Below are positions 46,008-57,724 of a stretch of 64,000 nucleotides of DNA, one piece after another; position 1 is the stretch's first letter; each line of letters starts with the position of its first letter. The notes under the pieces were generated by a model that made no database searches, had not been told where the DNA came from, and saw only the letters and a program-made list of their open reading frames with translations. Made by a program: the position numbers and the translations under genes. The DNA is from Parasitella parasitica (taxonomy: Eukaryota; Mucoromycota; Mucoromycetes; Mucorales; Mucoraceae). The stretch is taken from NCBI GenBank assembly GCA_025201805.1, contig MU619266.1:155760-219759 (forward strand), read 5' to 3'.

Positions 46008-47060
46008 CTACTCTTTATTATCTTTCTTATCAGCAATGTATTCTCTAATCCAACTTGAACTGATCTTCAGAACAGCCATATCGCTGCCCTGAACAGATGC
46101 ATTTTCTGAAGATATGACATCAATGATTCTAAGCTCCAAAGGCGGGAATCCGCGCATTTCCCTTTCGCTGTTCACTGTTGACCAAAACTAAAATTAATAA
46201 AGCACACAATGCAACAGTCTGCCACCTACCTAAATCGCCCCCTTTCAATGTTTCTTTAGACACAACCAGAGCGTCAATCGTCGGATCAGTGACCGTAGGA
46301 CCAAATGGATCTTTGATAGGAACGACATCATAAGCAATGTTTCTCTTGACTAGTTGAAGGTACGCCTTTACATGCTCCACCCGTTGTTGCGTAGATGCAA
46401 TCAGATCGCGGTGCTTCTTTTTCGATAGCATACAATCATCTGTAACGCCTACCACCATGCTCTGCTTTGCCAAGAGCGCTGTCATTGTCAGCAAGATTTT
46501 ATGGCCAGCATGAAGCTGGTCAAATGTACCACCGACAGCGACACGCTGGAAAACCAGTGGTTCAATAGGGCCGGTGTTACCTTCCAATGCTGACTCTTCA
46601 GTTTGGTCATCGTTAGACAACAAATGAGTCTCCAGCTGTCTTGAGCGAGTCAATTCTTGCACATCTAAGCGAGCCATGAGCTGGCATGTTGCAAAAGATA
46701 CCGCATGAACTTACCTTTGATATTGTCGGATGAAACGCATACAGTCTTGATGTAGGGTTCGAGATAGACAGAGTATGCACAGATGTCAGCAAATACGACA
46801 TTACAGTCGAACAACGGCTCATTCTGTCTGTACGATGTGTTTAACTGGATAACGTAGACTGTGCCCAAAAAGGCCTGGATTTGCTCCCAGATAGCATCGA
46901 TGCAGCCAGCGTGAGCTTGTATTTCGTCGCAGGAGATGCTGATAACCAGGTTGGTTTGTCGTTGAATGGCTAGCATGACGGCCTGCTCTATAAAGCTTGA
47001 CTGTCTCTTTTCCAGCGTACCTAGCTTCTTGATGTTCAATGGTAATAGTACAGTCGACAT
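46008..47060 (-). CDS. phosphopantetheine adenylyltransferase (CoA biosynthesis)
   Basis: Exons 46715-47060, 46230-46664 and 46008-46174; 315 residues. The enzyme transfers AMP to 4'-phosphopantetheine, the penultimate step to CoA (yeast Cab4, PPAT part of human COASY). The nucleotidyltransferase core has RVAVGGTFDQLHAGHKILLT with the HxGH motif, the SKKKHRDLI segment, VVSKETLKGGDLVNSEREMRGFPPL and the C-terminal ISSSWIREYI, equivalent to ISSTxIR. The N-terminal 115 residues form the Cab4-like extra domain. The intron ends were chosen because only acceptors at 46665 and 46175 join the known motifs in frame; other AGs give stops. It is divergent from the PEX4-like gene, 408 nt apart. Confidence 0.9.
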
Positions 47061-47468
47061 GATGAAATAAGATGGAGAAACAGGACAAGGCAGCATTAAC
47101 CCCATTAACCCCACTTTGTTGCCGTCTTGTATTAAAGTCACGTAATTTTAAATGGTGTGAGAAGCAGGTGGTTTATTGCGAATGATGAGCACTGCTATGC
47201 ATTGGATGGCAGATGAAAAGAGCTAAACTAGCCGCCTTGAATCGAACGCCAAGCTAGCAGGACAGATTGGGGCAAGAGAGAGAGAGAGAGAAACATAGAT
47301 ATTTGGTGTTTTCATGCACACCCTTGAGATGATTTGGTAAAACACATCAAAAACTCATAGACGGTAATTTAAATGACTAAGGGAAACTACAAAAGGAAGA
47401 AGGTTGGGGTAAGGAAAAAATCTCTTTTTCTCTCTTTCTTGTTTCTTGAGTGCAATAACAAAATAAGA

Positions 47469-48083
47469 ATGGACGCCGTATCTAGAAGACTATTGAAGGA
47501 ATTGCGAGAGATTGACAGAGAGGCCAAGGCACATCCAGAAATTATCGAATTGGCTCCTGAATCAGACGACGATTTACTCCAATGGAAAGCAATACTCGCA
47601 GGATTAGCAGACACACCATACGAAGGTAATTATCACCGAGTGCGTATATGAGAGAGAGAGAGAGAGAGCCTGGTACTGATTCAGCAGCTACACAGGTGGC
47701 CAGTTTGAACTCTCCATCCAAGTGCCTTCCAACTACCCAATTCATCCGCCCTCTATAAGATTCGTCACAACAATATGTCACCCCAACATACATTTTAAGG
47801 TAACAAACACAACTGATATTTTGGGGTTTTGTTCATTACTAACATCCAGCCTGGAAAAAAAAAAAAAAAGTCTGGAGAGATTTGCTTGGATATTTTAAAA
47901 ACTGCCTGGTCGCCAGCTTGGACTCTGAAATCAACACTTCTGGCCATCTCTCTTTTACTGACCAACCCAGAGCCGTCTTCACCTCTAAACTGTGATGCTG
48001 CAAACCTACTGAGATGTAACGATCAGCTAGGCTATGAAAGTCTTATTCGCATGTACACCCAATTATATGCAACCAAGCAGTAG
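47469..48083 (+). CDS. PEX4: PEX4-like ubiquitin-conjugating enzyme E2
   Basis: Exons 47469-47625, 47696-47799 and 47871-48083; 157 residues. A complete UBC fold: RRLLKELREIDREAKAHPE, GGQFELSIQVPSNYPIHPPS with FVTTICHPNIHFK, the active-site Cys in SGEICLDILKTAWSPAWTL, then DAANLLRCNDQLGYESLIRMY. The LDILKTAWSPAWTL and long final helix fit peroxisomal PEX4, which monoubiquitinates PEX5 for recycling; other E2s cannot be excluded, but the C-terminal GYESLIRMYTQ is PEX4-like. Intron 2 ends with an acceptor directly after a 15-A run (47855-47869), unusual but required because any upstream acceptor breaks the frame. GA microsatellite (47652-47668) lies in intron 1. Confidence 0.85.
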
Positions 48084-48097
48084 CACACAATATCCTT

Positions 48098-49016
48098 TTA
48101 TTTATAATGATTCATTTTCCTGTATATTAAACCAAAAGAAACGCAAACCCAATAAAGACTATATCCTGTACCAATCCAGGTTGTAGCTTCTGTCTCTTTG
48201 ACACCCACTGCAGCATTGAAAAGGCGTCTGTTTTTTTTAAAAAAAAAATTAGCATGGATATGGACGATCAGCGAATAATAGTTACCGAAGGGCCCCAATG
48301 GATGCCTTCTGAGACTGACGAAGAGTGTACACCAAGCCTTTTACAATGATAGGATCGTGGATCAATTCAATATAGCCAAATGTATTTGCCAACGCAATTG
48401 CGCCGGTGAAATAAAGGACGATGCTGTACACACACTGTTGGATCCAGTTGGAAAAATAGCTGGTTACCGTGTAAAAGACCACGCTAAAAACACTGCAAAT
48501 GAGTACACCGGTCAACAGGGTCCAGCCAACTGCATTAAATGTCAGTCTCTACAAGAAATGTACCGTATATATGTTAGCACTGTTTTGACATGATGCAAGC
48601 TGGCTGATCGAGGAACTCACTGTATTTCTGACTAAATACAAATTGACATTGATCCCTTGGTTCAAAATAAACACAATGGGTGTTAACATGGCGGCAAAGC
48701 GAGTAGTTGTGGTTGAGTTTTTCTGCTTTTTTTGGTTTTTGACCATATCAAAGCCTAGAACTGTCGTGCACACGAATAATACAGCGGAATATACAAGATG
48801 CATCTCAGATTGGTAGCGAATCAAGTAGTTTGCCAAAGATGCATGAAAGCAGGTCAGTAATGCTTGGATAAACAATCCAAATGAGAATGCCAGCATTAAT
48901 AGTCTGGTATCATGGTTGTTCCTTTTTCTGCTGTAAATCAACAGGCTGGTGGACAAAATACTGGTATTGTAAAGCTTTGGTAATACGTAATGAAAGAATG
49001 CCTTGTTGAATTCCAT
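48098..49016 (-). CDS. multispanning membrane protein, unknown family
   Basis: Exons 48621-49016, 48286-48548 and 48098-48227; 262 residues, phases exact. About six to seven hydrophobic helices are visible, for example LLMLAFSFGLFIQALLTCF, MHLVYSAVLFVCTTVLGFD, NAVGWTLLTGVLICSVFSVVF and CVYSIVLYFTGAIALANTF. A short Lys/Thr-rich loop (QKKQKNSTTTTRF) lies in the middle. I recognise no Pfam-type family; a fungal-specific seven-helix protein is possible. The start faces the FET3 start across a 291-nt shared promoter. Convergent with the PEX4-like gene at only 14 nt between stops. Confidence 0.75.
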
Positions 49017-49307
49017 TCTGTGAGCTTGTTCACCAAAAGTAACGAAAGAAAAGAGGAAACTTATTCCCCAACAAGGCTTTTTTTTTTTTTTTTTGTGCAC
49101 AAACACAGGCCGATGTTTCAAAGTTTTGCCCTCGATGACCCACGTTCCTCTCTCCGTCTTTGCCCATTGATGTCAGTCGATCATCCTTATCAGATCTTTT
49201 CTGCGACAAAGTAAACACAGTCCCCTGGTTCATTTTAACAACAAACATGATGAGCACTTGTTTGAGATGTCCTTTTCTAGCGTTTCCTAACAACCTGAGC
49301 AATAGAA
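49017..49307. promoter_or_regulatory. shared promoter of membrane protein and FET3, with iron-type GATA site
   Basis: The segment holds both upstream regions. Positions 49188-49196 read ATCTGATAA on the minus strand, an exact match to ATCWGATAA, the site used by fungal iron-regulatory GATA repressors (SREA/Urbs1/Cir1 type). It lies 111 nt before the FET3 ATG. A T-run (49078-49094) is also present. Regulation is inference. Confidence 0.5.
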
Positions 49308-51588
49308 ATGAAGGGCTTTGCTACAGCTTCTTGCCTGTTGGCATCGGTTTTACTACTACCTATATCTTGCATTTTGGCAGATAAAGTTGTGTATGACTGG
49401 GATCTTGAATATAAAAATGTAAATCCAGATGGACTTCATGAAAGGCGAGTTATCAGTATAAATGATCAGTGGCCGTATGTATTTTTGAGCGATACCAGGC
49501 TAAAGAGAAAACAACTGAACTTTTCTTTTTTACATTAGACCTGCTCCAGTCAAGCTCAACATCAATGACATACTGGTCATCAACTTGCGCAACAAATTGA
49601 ATGAGCCCACAGTCATTCATGCACATGGCATTAACCAGAATAACGGCACAAACATTTACGATGGTGCTGGGATGGTGACTCAATGGTAAAGTAAATTTTG
49701 CGCATCTTTGGGGTTGCTTAGTAACTAAGGGCGGCACATCTATATGTAGCCCAATTCCTCCAAACTACAACTTTACCTACGAGTTTCCGGTAACACAAGC
49801 CGGTACATTCTGGATTCACAGCCATTTCAAGGTATTAAGCAATCCCATCAAAGCTACTCATAGACGGTATTCATTTTGGCTTTCTTAGGTGCAATATATG
49901 GACGGTCTCAGAGTACCCCTGATTGTCTACGATCCAAATGAGCCATTTGAGTATGATGAGGACGAGATCATCACAGTTTCAGGCATGTAGTCAAAAGTAA
50001 ATCCGTTAATCCCCTCAACCTAAAACCCCGCGCGTCTTTTGTGTTTGATGTTTTAGATTGGTATCATGAGGATTCCTACACCAACCTGGAACAGTACATG
50101 AACAAAGACAATTTAGACGGAGTAGAGCCTATTCCTCGTAAGTTTCTGCCTATGGACCAGCCAGCTTATCTGATCGTCGTTCTGCTGTAATAGAGTCTGG
50201 TTTGATTAATGACCATGTCAACGCAACATTCAATTTCAAGCCTGGAAAGACATATAGACTTCGCATCATCAACGTATCCGGCATTGCCACTTTTGGAGTC
50301 AGCATAGATGGCCACGAAATGGACGTGATTGAAGTGGATGGTGTAAGTATGAGAATGATTGACTGAGTTGCCATCCACTAATCCAGCAAACACAAGGTTC
50401 GGACCCAAGTCAGGCATGTTCAGAGCGTCTACGTGGCAGCGGGACAGCGTGTTTCCGTTCTTGTAGAGGCCAAGGATGCTGCTGATAAAAACTACCGCCT
50501 TCATGCAAACATGGCACCTGTCATGTTTGATTACATCCCGGATGATCTTCAAATGAGTATGTAGCCAAAAAAAAAAAAAAAAAAAATTGTAAGTTAACAA
50601 GATTCCTGACTGAAAAAAAAAAACAAAAAACTAGACATTGAAGCACCCATTTACTACAACAAGGGCAAGCCTTTTGCTTCTCGCGATGATCCTAGTTTAA
50701 AAAAGGGGGATTATGACGATGCCTTTACTCCTCCATTGATTGAAGCCCCAGCTCTCGAGGTTGATCGTCAGATTAATTTTACTCTTGATTTTATGGAGAA
50801 CACAGATGGACTCAACCATGGTGTGATTAATGGAATGCCTTACCTGACTCCTCTTGTTCCTAGCCTACACACTCTCTTGAGCATCGGCGAATACGCAAAC
50901 AACACTGCTGTTTATGGACCTCAAAGCATTACTCACATGTTTGAGCTGAATCAAGTTGTTGAGCTTGTGATTAACAATCTTGATGACGGACCTCATCCCT
51001 GTAAGCTATTGTATCCACATCATATTCAACCCATTAACGCTAGGTAACCTAGTTCACTTGCACGGTCATACTTTCCAGGTTATTGCTCGTGGATCTGGCG
51101 TTTACTCCAATCAGTCCATCGATGTACCCAGCAATCCTACCTATCGCGATACCATCGGCGTCCCCTCAGAAGGCTATGTTGTCATCCGATTCAGAGCTGA
51201 TAATCCAGGCGTCTGGTTCTTCCATTGTCATGTTGATTGGCATTTGCCTGCTGGTTTAGCTGCGACTTTTATCACTGCCCCTGAATTAGCTCAGAAATCC
51301 ATGTCATTACCGCAGGAGTGGATCGATATTTGTATTGCATCTGGCCAGCCAGGCACAGGTAATGCGGCTGGGAAGGAGGGTTTGGATTTAGAGGGTGCTC
51401 CCAATGGTGTTCACCCTATTCAAGATAAATTCATTTTGGGTGCCATCATTGCTACTTTGGTTGGTATAAGCACTGTGATTTGGCATGTATGGGTTGATCC
51501 GGGAGCTGATGATAGCGATGATGAATATGAAGACAATGAAAAAATGAACATGGATACAAAGCCATTACTGCAAGATCAACAAGAGTAG
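49308..51588 (+). CDS. FET3: Fet3-type multicopper ferroxidase
   Basis: Nine exons: 49308-49474, 49539-49685, 49750-49831, 49889-49982, 50057-50137, 50194-50342, 50397-50556, 50635-51000, 51053-51588; 593 residues. Signal peptide (GFATASCLLASVLLLPISC), three cupredoxin domains, and a C-terminal membrane helix (FILGAIIATLVGISTVIW). All copper motifs are visible: HAHG, WIHSH, HPFHLHGH, and HCHVDWH with a Leu after. Fet3 oxidises Fe2+ at the plasma membrane for uptake with the permease Ftr1, which is not in this window. Intron 4 starts with GC (TCAG|GCATGT). Intron 8 has two acceptors 9 nt apart; only the downstream one restores HPFHLHGH, the upstream one inserts three residues inside the copper site. 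Regulation by iron GATA factor is suggested by the promoter. Confidence 0.95.
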
Positions 51589-51735
51589 AGGCCCCTTCAA
51601 TAAAACATTCTGCATGAACCTTCATATGATGCTTTGACAGGATCGCCACCGTGACCAGCTTTCTTAAACATGTTTGCCTATTCTATTGTTTTTGTTTTTT
51701 TTTTTTTTTTTTTTTTCTTTATTTTGATCTAAAAG

Positions 51736-52464
51736 ATGTTCAAACGTGTGCGCCAAGAATTAGAAAAGCAGCAAATTGAAGACAAAGAGTTTGATGCTGA
51801 AGACAAAGAAGAAAAGCTCGCTGGGGCCTTTTCTGAATCCGAGTCCGAGTCTGACAGCGATACAGATGATTCTGATGATGAGCAAACTCGACGTTACAAA
51901 AAAAGAGCACGAAAAGCATTGATCAAAACAGTGAACAAATTAGCTGATGAAACCATAGAAAATGAAAGCGACGATAGCAGTGATGAAGATATGGAATTAT
52001 TAGATGGTAAAGATGTTGCTGGAGAGGAAGAGGAGGAAGAGGAGGAGGAGGAAGAAGGCATAGAGACATTTAGTTGTGAAGTATGCCCTGATAAAGTTTT
52101 GAAAACTGTTCAGCATGTTGAAGTGCATTTGAAGAGTAAAGAACACATGAGACGATTACGATATCTAAAGAGAAATGATGGAATTTCCAAACTCCAAAAC
52201 AACCGAGACGTGGAAGAGGAAGATTTACCAAAGGAAGTAAAAGCAAAGATTGAGGCTAAAAAGTCAAAAATTGAATCGGACAGAGAGCTTAGAGAACAAA
52301 GGTTAAAAAAGAAAAAGGAAGAAAAGGTCCAGAGAGCAAAGGACAAATTAAAGGCGCATCGTAAATTAGTCAAACAAAGAAAATGGGAGCGCGAACAAGC
52401 AACTGAAAAGGAAGCCAAAAGCAAACAAGAACCTTTCAAGACCAAGAAAATTGCAACCAAGTAA
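51736..52464 (+). CDS. acidic U1/C2H2-type zinc-finger protein
   Basis: Single exon, 242 residues. Layout: acidic/Ser region, a Glu run (ten or more), one finger with CEVCPDKVLKTVQHVEVHLK then H (C-x2-C...H-x5-H spacing, as in U1-like or double-stranded RNA-binding fingers), then a long Lys/Glu-rich coiled coil ending in KTKKIATK. This layout (acid block, single finger, basic coil) recalls nucleolar ribosome-biogenesis factors, but I do not identify a specific family. T-run 51695-51716 precedes the ATG by 19 nt. It follows FET3 by 147 nt on the same strand. Confidence 0.7.
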   Translation: MFKRVRQELEKQQIEDKEFDAEDKEEKLAGAFSESESESDSDTDDSDDEQTRRYKKRARKALIKTVNKLADETIENESDDSSDEDMELLDGKDVAGEEEEEEEEEEEGIETFSCEVCPDKVLKTVQHVEVHLKSKEHMRRLRYLKRNDGISKLQNNRDVEEEDLPKEVKAKIEAKKSKIESDRELREQRLKKKKEEKVQRAKDKLKAHRKLVKQRKWEREQATEKEAKSKQEPFKTKKIATK

Positions 52465-55400
52465 CATCGAGACAATAGATTTTGTATCATACATTGGAAT
52501 TATCTAAGCAAAAACCGCAAGAAACGCATTCATTTTTCACCGTATTGTTTAAATACCATCAAAATTTAATTAAAAGGAAAAATTAAGCATTCAAGCACGA
52601 GTATTATCGCCATCACTTAATAAATAGATCCTCAAGACCACATACCATTATACAAATTTGCTAGAAGGGCCATTTCCATTATCCATTAAAACGGTTGTGA
52701 AAGGATTATCTGATGTCTTCGGCAAGCGGTAGTTGATTGACCGAGTTGCTTGTCCTCAATGTAGCAAACAAAATTCTTTTAATGAGAATAAGTAGGGATG
52801 TCAATTTCGACTCATAAAGTTATACAAGTAGAGTCCAAGCATGCGAAAGATAAAAATTCGGGGGCGGGGGGGGGGCGGGTGCAGTGAAATGGTAACTTTT
52901 ATTGTCAAATTATTAAAACCTAAAAACACGCTCCCATATCATAAATGAGGCACAAAAAGTAAAGCTTGATATTTAAAGTATCCGTGAGCGATTGCACCCC
53001 TGGCCAAAGTACAATCTATCACAATGCAGACACTCTTTACATCAAGGAGGAATTTTCAATGCTCAACTTGATCATCAGGCCTGATTTTATGGCGTATACG
53101 ACAGACTTTATTTTTCTCTTTATCGAAGCCTATCAATGATTATATGCAATTTTTTTGCTATGAAAATTTGTGTTATCATCTGGTAACTTGATACATATCA
53201 GTGAACACGTGGTTATAAATGCTGTTGCCAGATAGCCCCAAGTCAACGCTAAGTTTTCCAAGTTAGATCTCGGTTCTACGGTCATTTTAGCAAAAGTTAT
53301 GAGCAAATATCTGACATATACAATCGGGACTCGTTATAACGGATAAATTGGTGCACAGAAATGTGTTTGGTATAGCAAGTTATCCCCCCTATTCAGGATT
53401 TGATACTCTACAGTGCAGTGCCTGGAACTTGGAACTTGGAACCTAGAACTAGGAACTAGGAATCTACCAGAGGCTTACTATAAAGCTTAACTTTTGTTAG
53501 TAAAAACTACCCTCAACCTCAATCCTAACTTCTATTCTACTTTTTACTTTACATGTTTAGCTTTAGAATCACAAAAAAAAAAAAAAAGAAAGAAACTGTT
53601 GAACTGACATTGGGCATTATTACAAGGAACAATGGTGTTAGGGCTTGTCTGTCACTAGCAATTAGCAACTTGTGAATTCTTCACAAATAACATGGGGCCA
53701 TTACAGCAAAATATTGTATTCATTAATTATTCTCTTCTGCTTCCAACTCGATGAGCCGCATCTACTTTACCGTATTACTATGAAGAAAGGTATACTTGTG
53801 GCATCAAACTCACTTACTTTATAGAGCTGTGTTATGTATTAGAATTGATATTGACGTGATATCATCTCCAGATAGACATTTTTTTACAGTTTAAAAGCAA
53901 GAACTTCAGCTTCATGTGCCATTTTTTGATCGATTTCATAATCAAAAGTGCCCTGGAATCGCCAGGAATACTATCCATTGGGAAAAAACTATATTATAAA
54001 TGATTTTGGTGCAATTTGAGCATGGTTTTTTTTTCGATGCAAAATCATGGATTTTTTCGATTTTTTCCTTGTGTCCACCCATCCAAAATCATCGATTATG
54101 CATTATCCTCGATTTTGACCTCAAAAATGCAACTTTTTACTATGTCATATATTAGAGAAAAATGATCGCAAAAGACCATTCCTTGAGCTGAAAGACTAAA
54201 AATGTGCTCTGATTAAGCAAAATATTGACGTTTCCCTCTTGATATGTTTTGAGGTTTTCTCGATATAATTCCTTCCATAAGCATACGAGAAACTATGAAA
54301 TAATATCATCGTGTAGAGCGTCCAAAAATACAGCTATTATCATAGACTGACAGCCGTGGTATGCATAGTATCAGAGGATGATATCTTGCCTTAAAGAAGT
54401 AATTTTGTTTTCTAATTGTCCAAATGGAGTTTCTGAAAGAATTTTTCCTTCCTGATTTTGAACGCGTTTAATCTCCGCTATCAAAGAAAAATAGAGTTGT
54501 TTTGAAGAAAACATTGGCTTTGAGAAGCCATAGCTTACCCAATTCAAAATAAAAACAATAGAAATTTAGTTTAATTAAATTTTGTGCGTCGTGGCTTTCT
54601 AATGGTAGTACTTGCATGTCTGTACCTAGCCTAGCGATCTCACGCTCCGATTTTGAAAAATACTTTTCCGAAAAAAAGTCAAAAAAGTCGTTTACCTTCA
54701 CTGGTGTCGACTTGAAAAGTATAAAAACTCTCTCTAAGCCATGTAAATATGTAATCAAAAGGTGCCTTATCGTCTAATGCATTACTTTGGATTACTTGTT
54801 TTTGTGTTTGAGATCGCTAAACATTGTTTTCTCACAGTTTTTGTCTTTTTCTGACAATAACACACTGCAGTTCGCGTAGGCCGCAAAGAAAAAAAAAAAT
54901 CAGGCGCCTAGAACCTACGCTGGCTTTGCAAAGATGCACACTTTTGAACCATTCCAATATTATGGAAAAGATGGCACAAATTTGACTAGCTGTTTTACCG
55001 TGCAACTGGATACAGAGAACCCAGCTTGGTATTTGTCTTACAAGACCTTCTACACAAGAAGACGCCAGTCCAGCTGAAGGTATAAGAAAATATCAGAGAA
55101 AAAGAAACAATCTGCCATCAGGATAGCACACCCATTCATACTTGCTCTCCGTATCTGAATCCAATTAAAGGTTTTTGATCCAAAGTCAACAGACACACTT
55201 ACACCCAGAATTACAGATGTTTGTCAATGGACCACCGCAAACTTCTTTAAAGACTATCTTGAGCTTAAAGATATGATATAGATAGCTTATTTCACAACAT
55301 ATTATCTTTGTATTTTCACTATGAATGAAACAAAGCAACTGCTCATTTTCTCTAAATATGGAAATCCCCACTTGAAATCTTTTTAGGGGGGACATTTCTC

Positions 55401-56512
55401 TTCTCTCAGAAACTTCTTGGCTTTTATCAGAAATAAAAGGTTTGTTACCAGAAACCCTAATATATAATCACAATCACTATGATCTTTATCATTTACTTGA
55501 AATTTTTTTCCCAGAAACTGCAAAATGACAGTACATGTAAACATGACGGTTTACCAAATGCGTTAAATCATCAATAATCTAACATTATTTTGTAGGAAAT
55601 AGCCTTTTTTTTTTTTTTTTACGCTAAATGATTGCTAAAAATCAAGGCTTACAACCAAGTGTTATCCTCATGATGGCACTGGAGAATGCATTGTTGAGAG
55701 AATACGACATTTTGTAATCACCAAATGTGCTTGCTCTTCATAAATTTGATAAAAGTGGTGCTTTCTCCACTCGATTCAAGTGCTTAAAACCACAACAGAT
55801 CAGAATTTCATCCTGGCAAAGGGTCTCGAAGTGTCTAAATATTCTGGTTTAGTTTTGTAAGAAAGCCTTGAAATGCCTTGATTGGGCGAGAATGTCAGTT
55901 GACTAGAAAGTGATCGAATTTGTGGAACAAAGGGAAATCTCTTGAAACGCATATTATATGGCATTTCCAGCATTTGGAGCTGGGGATTTCTATGAATCCT
56001 CAATTATATCATATAAGCTCACCAAAATACCAAGTGTGAAAAGCTGAAAAAAAAAAAAAAGAAGAAGCAAACGTACGCAATTATAGAAAAGAGGGCATTA
56101 TGACACACAAGGAAAAAACGTGTGTCAAAAGGTTATCCGATTCCGTCCGCATGAATCATCCACAAGGGTTTTGTGATGGTTACATTTGACGGGAAACCAT
56201 CATTGGAGACTTTTGTTTAGAAGAAGTCAAAAAGACTTGTGTGTCTCTTGGAAATCTCCTGGCTTTCTAGGACAAGGCAGCAAAATCATTTCATTCAAAT
56301 GTTGCAAGGATGTTAATCCTGGTAATCCAAATCGTGTAACAGGCTGCTGAATGGCCGACATCGAGGGTTTCACTTGCTTCAACGACATTGATTTTAATAA
56401 AAACCCAGCATCCTCCAATGTTGCAAAAATAGGTATCATGTATAAAAGAAAAAAAAAAAAAGTTTTCAATTAGAAAACAACTTGTTCTTTCCTTTTTTGA
56501 ATCAATACTAAA
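52465..56512. other. 4-kb gene-poor region with transposon relic
   Basis: No intact gene. Features noted: a G-run (52860-52877), a short 7-nt direct repeat (tggaact, 53423-53463), several AT-rich palindromic segments near 54030-54120, and a decayed transposase fragment around 55140. ORFs at 54468-54758, 55800-56003 and 56227-56469 (minus) have no recognised motif and are probably chance or relic. Confidence 0.55.
55120..55280 (+). pseudogene. decayed Tc1/IS630-type DDE transposase fragment
   Basis: The plus strand encodes CSPYLNPIKGF, a stop, then SKV. This fits the third-acidic-residue region of Tc1/mariner/IS630 transposases (SPxLNPIExxWSxxK): the catalytic Glu codon reads Lys and the Trp codon reads TGA. 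Downstream, in another frame, LTPRITDVCQW resembles the tail of such transposases. Stops and frameshifts on both sides show it is inactive. No terminal inverted repeats were found by eye. Confidence 0.4.
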
Positions 56513-57555
56513 ATGTTTAGAAAAGCTAAAAAATTGTCGAAAAGACTCGGCCTAAACAAAGACAGCTGCACCGCAGGAAGTGGATTTACAATGAACAACA
56601 ACAAAGATGTGTCAAAAACCTACGTCTCAGATGAAAATCCATCTGAAAAGCAACAAAGCCAACGCAAGCAACAGTCTCTTCCTTCTCCACAGTTTACATT
56701 GAACATTGATAGAGTCAGTACTCGTGGAAGCGCCGCCAATAGTGATCTGGTGGATGATGATTCTACAAGCTCAAAGAGCACGGAAAGCGAGGAGCTCAAA
56801 CTATCGCCGCAAGCAAGACCCATCTTGGGTAAATGCCAAACTGCGCCGAATGCTCAAAGCCTATACGACACATCTCCCAATTCATTACAGCGCCAACTTA
56901 GTATGATGGATACCGGTAATCTAGATCTTTTATTATCTATGGAAACCCAGGCGAGATTAGAAGACCAAGCAAAAAGAGAAAAAGAACAGCAGCAGCAGCA
57001 ATTGCTGGAACATGATAATATGTTGGCTCCTCGTCCTACTCGGATCAAATTCGAGCTTCCTGTGACACCACCACGTTCTAGATCTCCAGCAAGGTTAACA
57101 TATCCAAGAGCTAGGCCCGTCCGATCTTTACCTGATGAGGGGTTAACTGCAAATACTATGCGACATTCTTTCCCGTCGAGCAATCCCAAGACTCGAAGGG
57201 CAGGCTGGAGACATTTATTCAGCGACCGGGAGGAAGAAGAAGCGAAGCCAGCACCCATACCCATCACAATCGGCACGAGAGTTCGACTAAAGATGAGGCC
57301 ATTGCCCACTTTTGGCTTTGTTCGATATATCGGCGCCGTTGGTTTTGGAAGAGGTGAATATATTGGCATTGAACTCGATCATGGAGGTAAAATTGCACCT
57401 TATTTCAATTTATGCTTATCGTGGCTAATATAGAATTTGTGTACTATGTAGTCGGTAACTCTGATGGTAGCGTCGATGGAACCCGATATTTTGAAACAGA
57501 TCCTCATCGTGGTACATTTGCCAAACGACATGAACTAGACGCTGTGGCAGAATAA
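56513..57555 (+). CDS. CAP-Gly domain protein
   Basis: Exons 56513-57386 and 57452-57555; 325 residues. The first 240 residues are disordered (basic N-terminus KAKKLSKRLGLNK, then Ser/Gln/Pro-rich with a Gln run). The C-terminal CAP-Gly domain is complete after splicing: VRYIGAVGFGRGEYIGIELDHG joined to VGNSDGSVDGTRYFETDPH and RGTFAKR. The GKNDGS motif that binds EEY/F tails appears as GNSDGS. CAP-Gly proteins bind microtubule plus ends or tubulin tails. The exon-exon joint falls inside the domain, so both exons are certain. Specific partner is unknown. Confidence 0.88.
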
Positions 57556-57724
57556 TTTGGTGTTGATTATACTGTATATACCCTCATCACTTTTTTTTTT
57601 ATCATCTTTATAATAAAGAAAAAAAAAAGTATAGAATCCCATTTAATTACTAATGAACTTTTTCGAAAATTTACATATTTCAACCGTTAGATATTTTACA
57701 CTAAAACTATCATTATGAAATGTT

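Noticed and set aside
46129-46677. PPAT C-terminus ending in PAFGA
   Set aside because: That frame needs the wrong acceptor; the acceptor at 46175 restores the conserved RIIDVISS...ISSSWIREYI tail.
52860-52880. G-run as a G-quadruplex regulatory element
   Set aside because: A single run, not four separated G-tracts, in a gene-free region; nothing supports a function.
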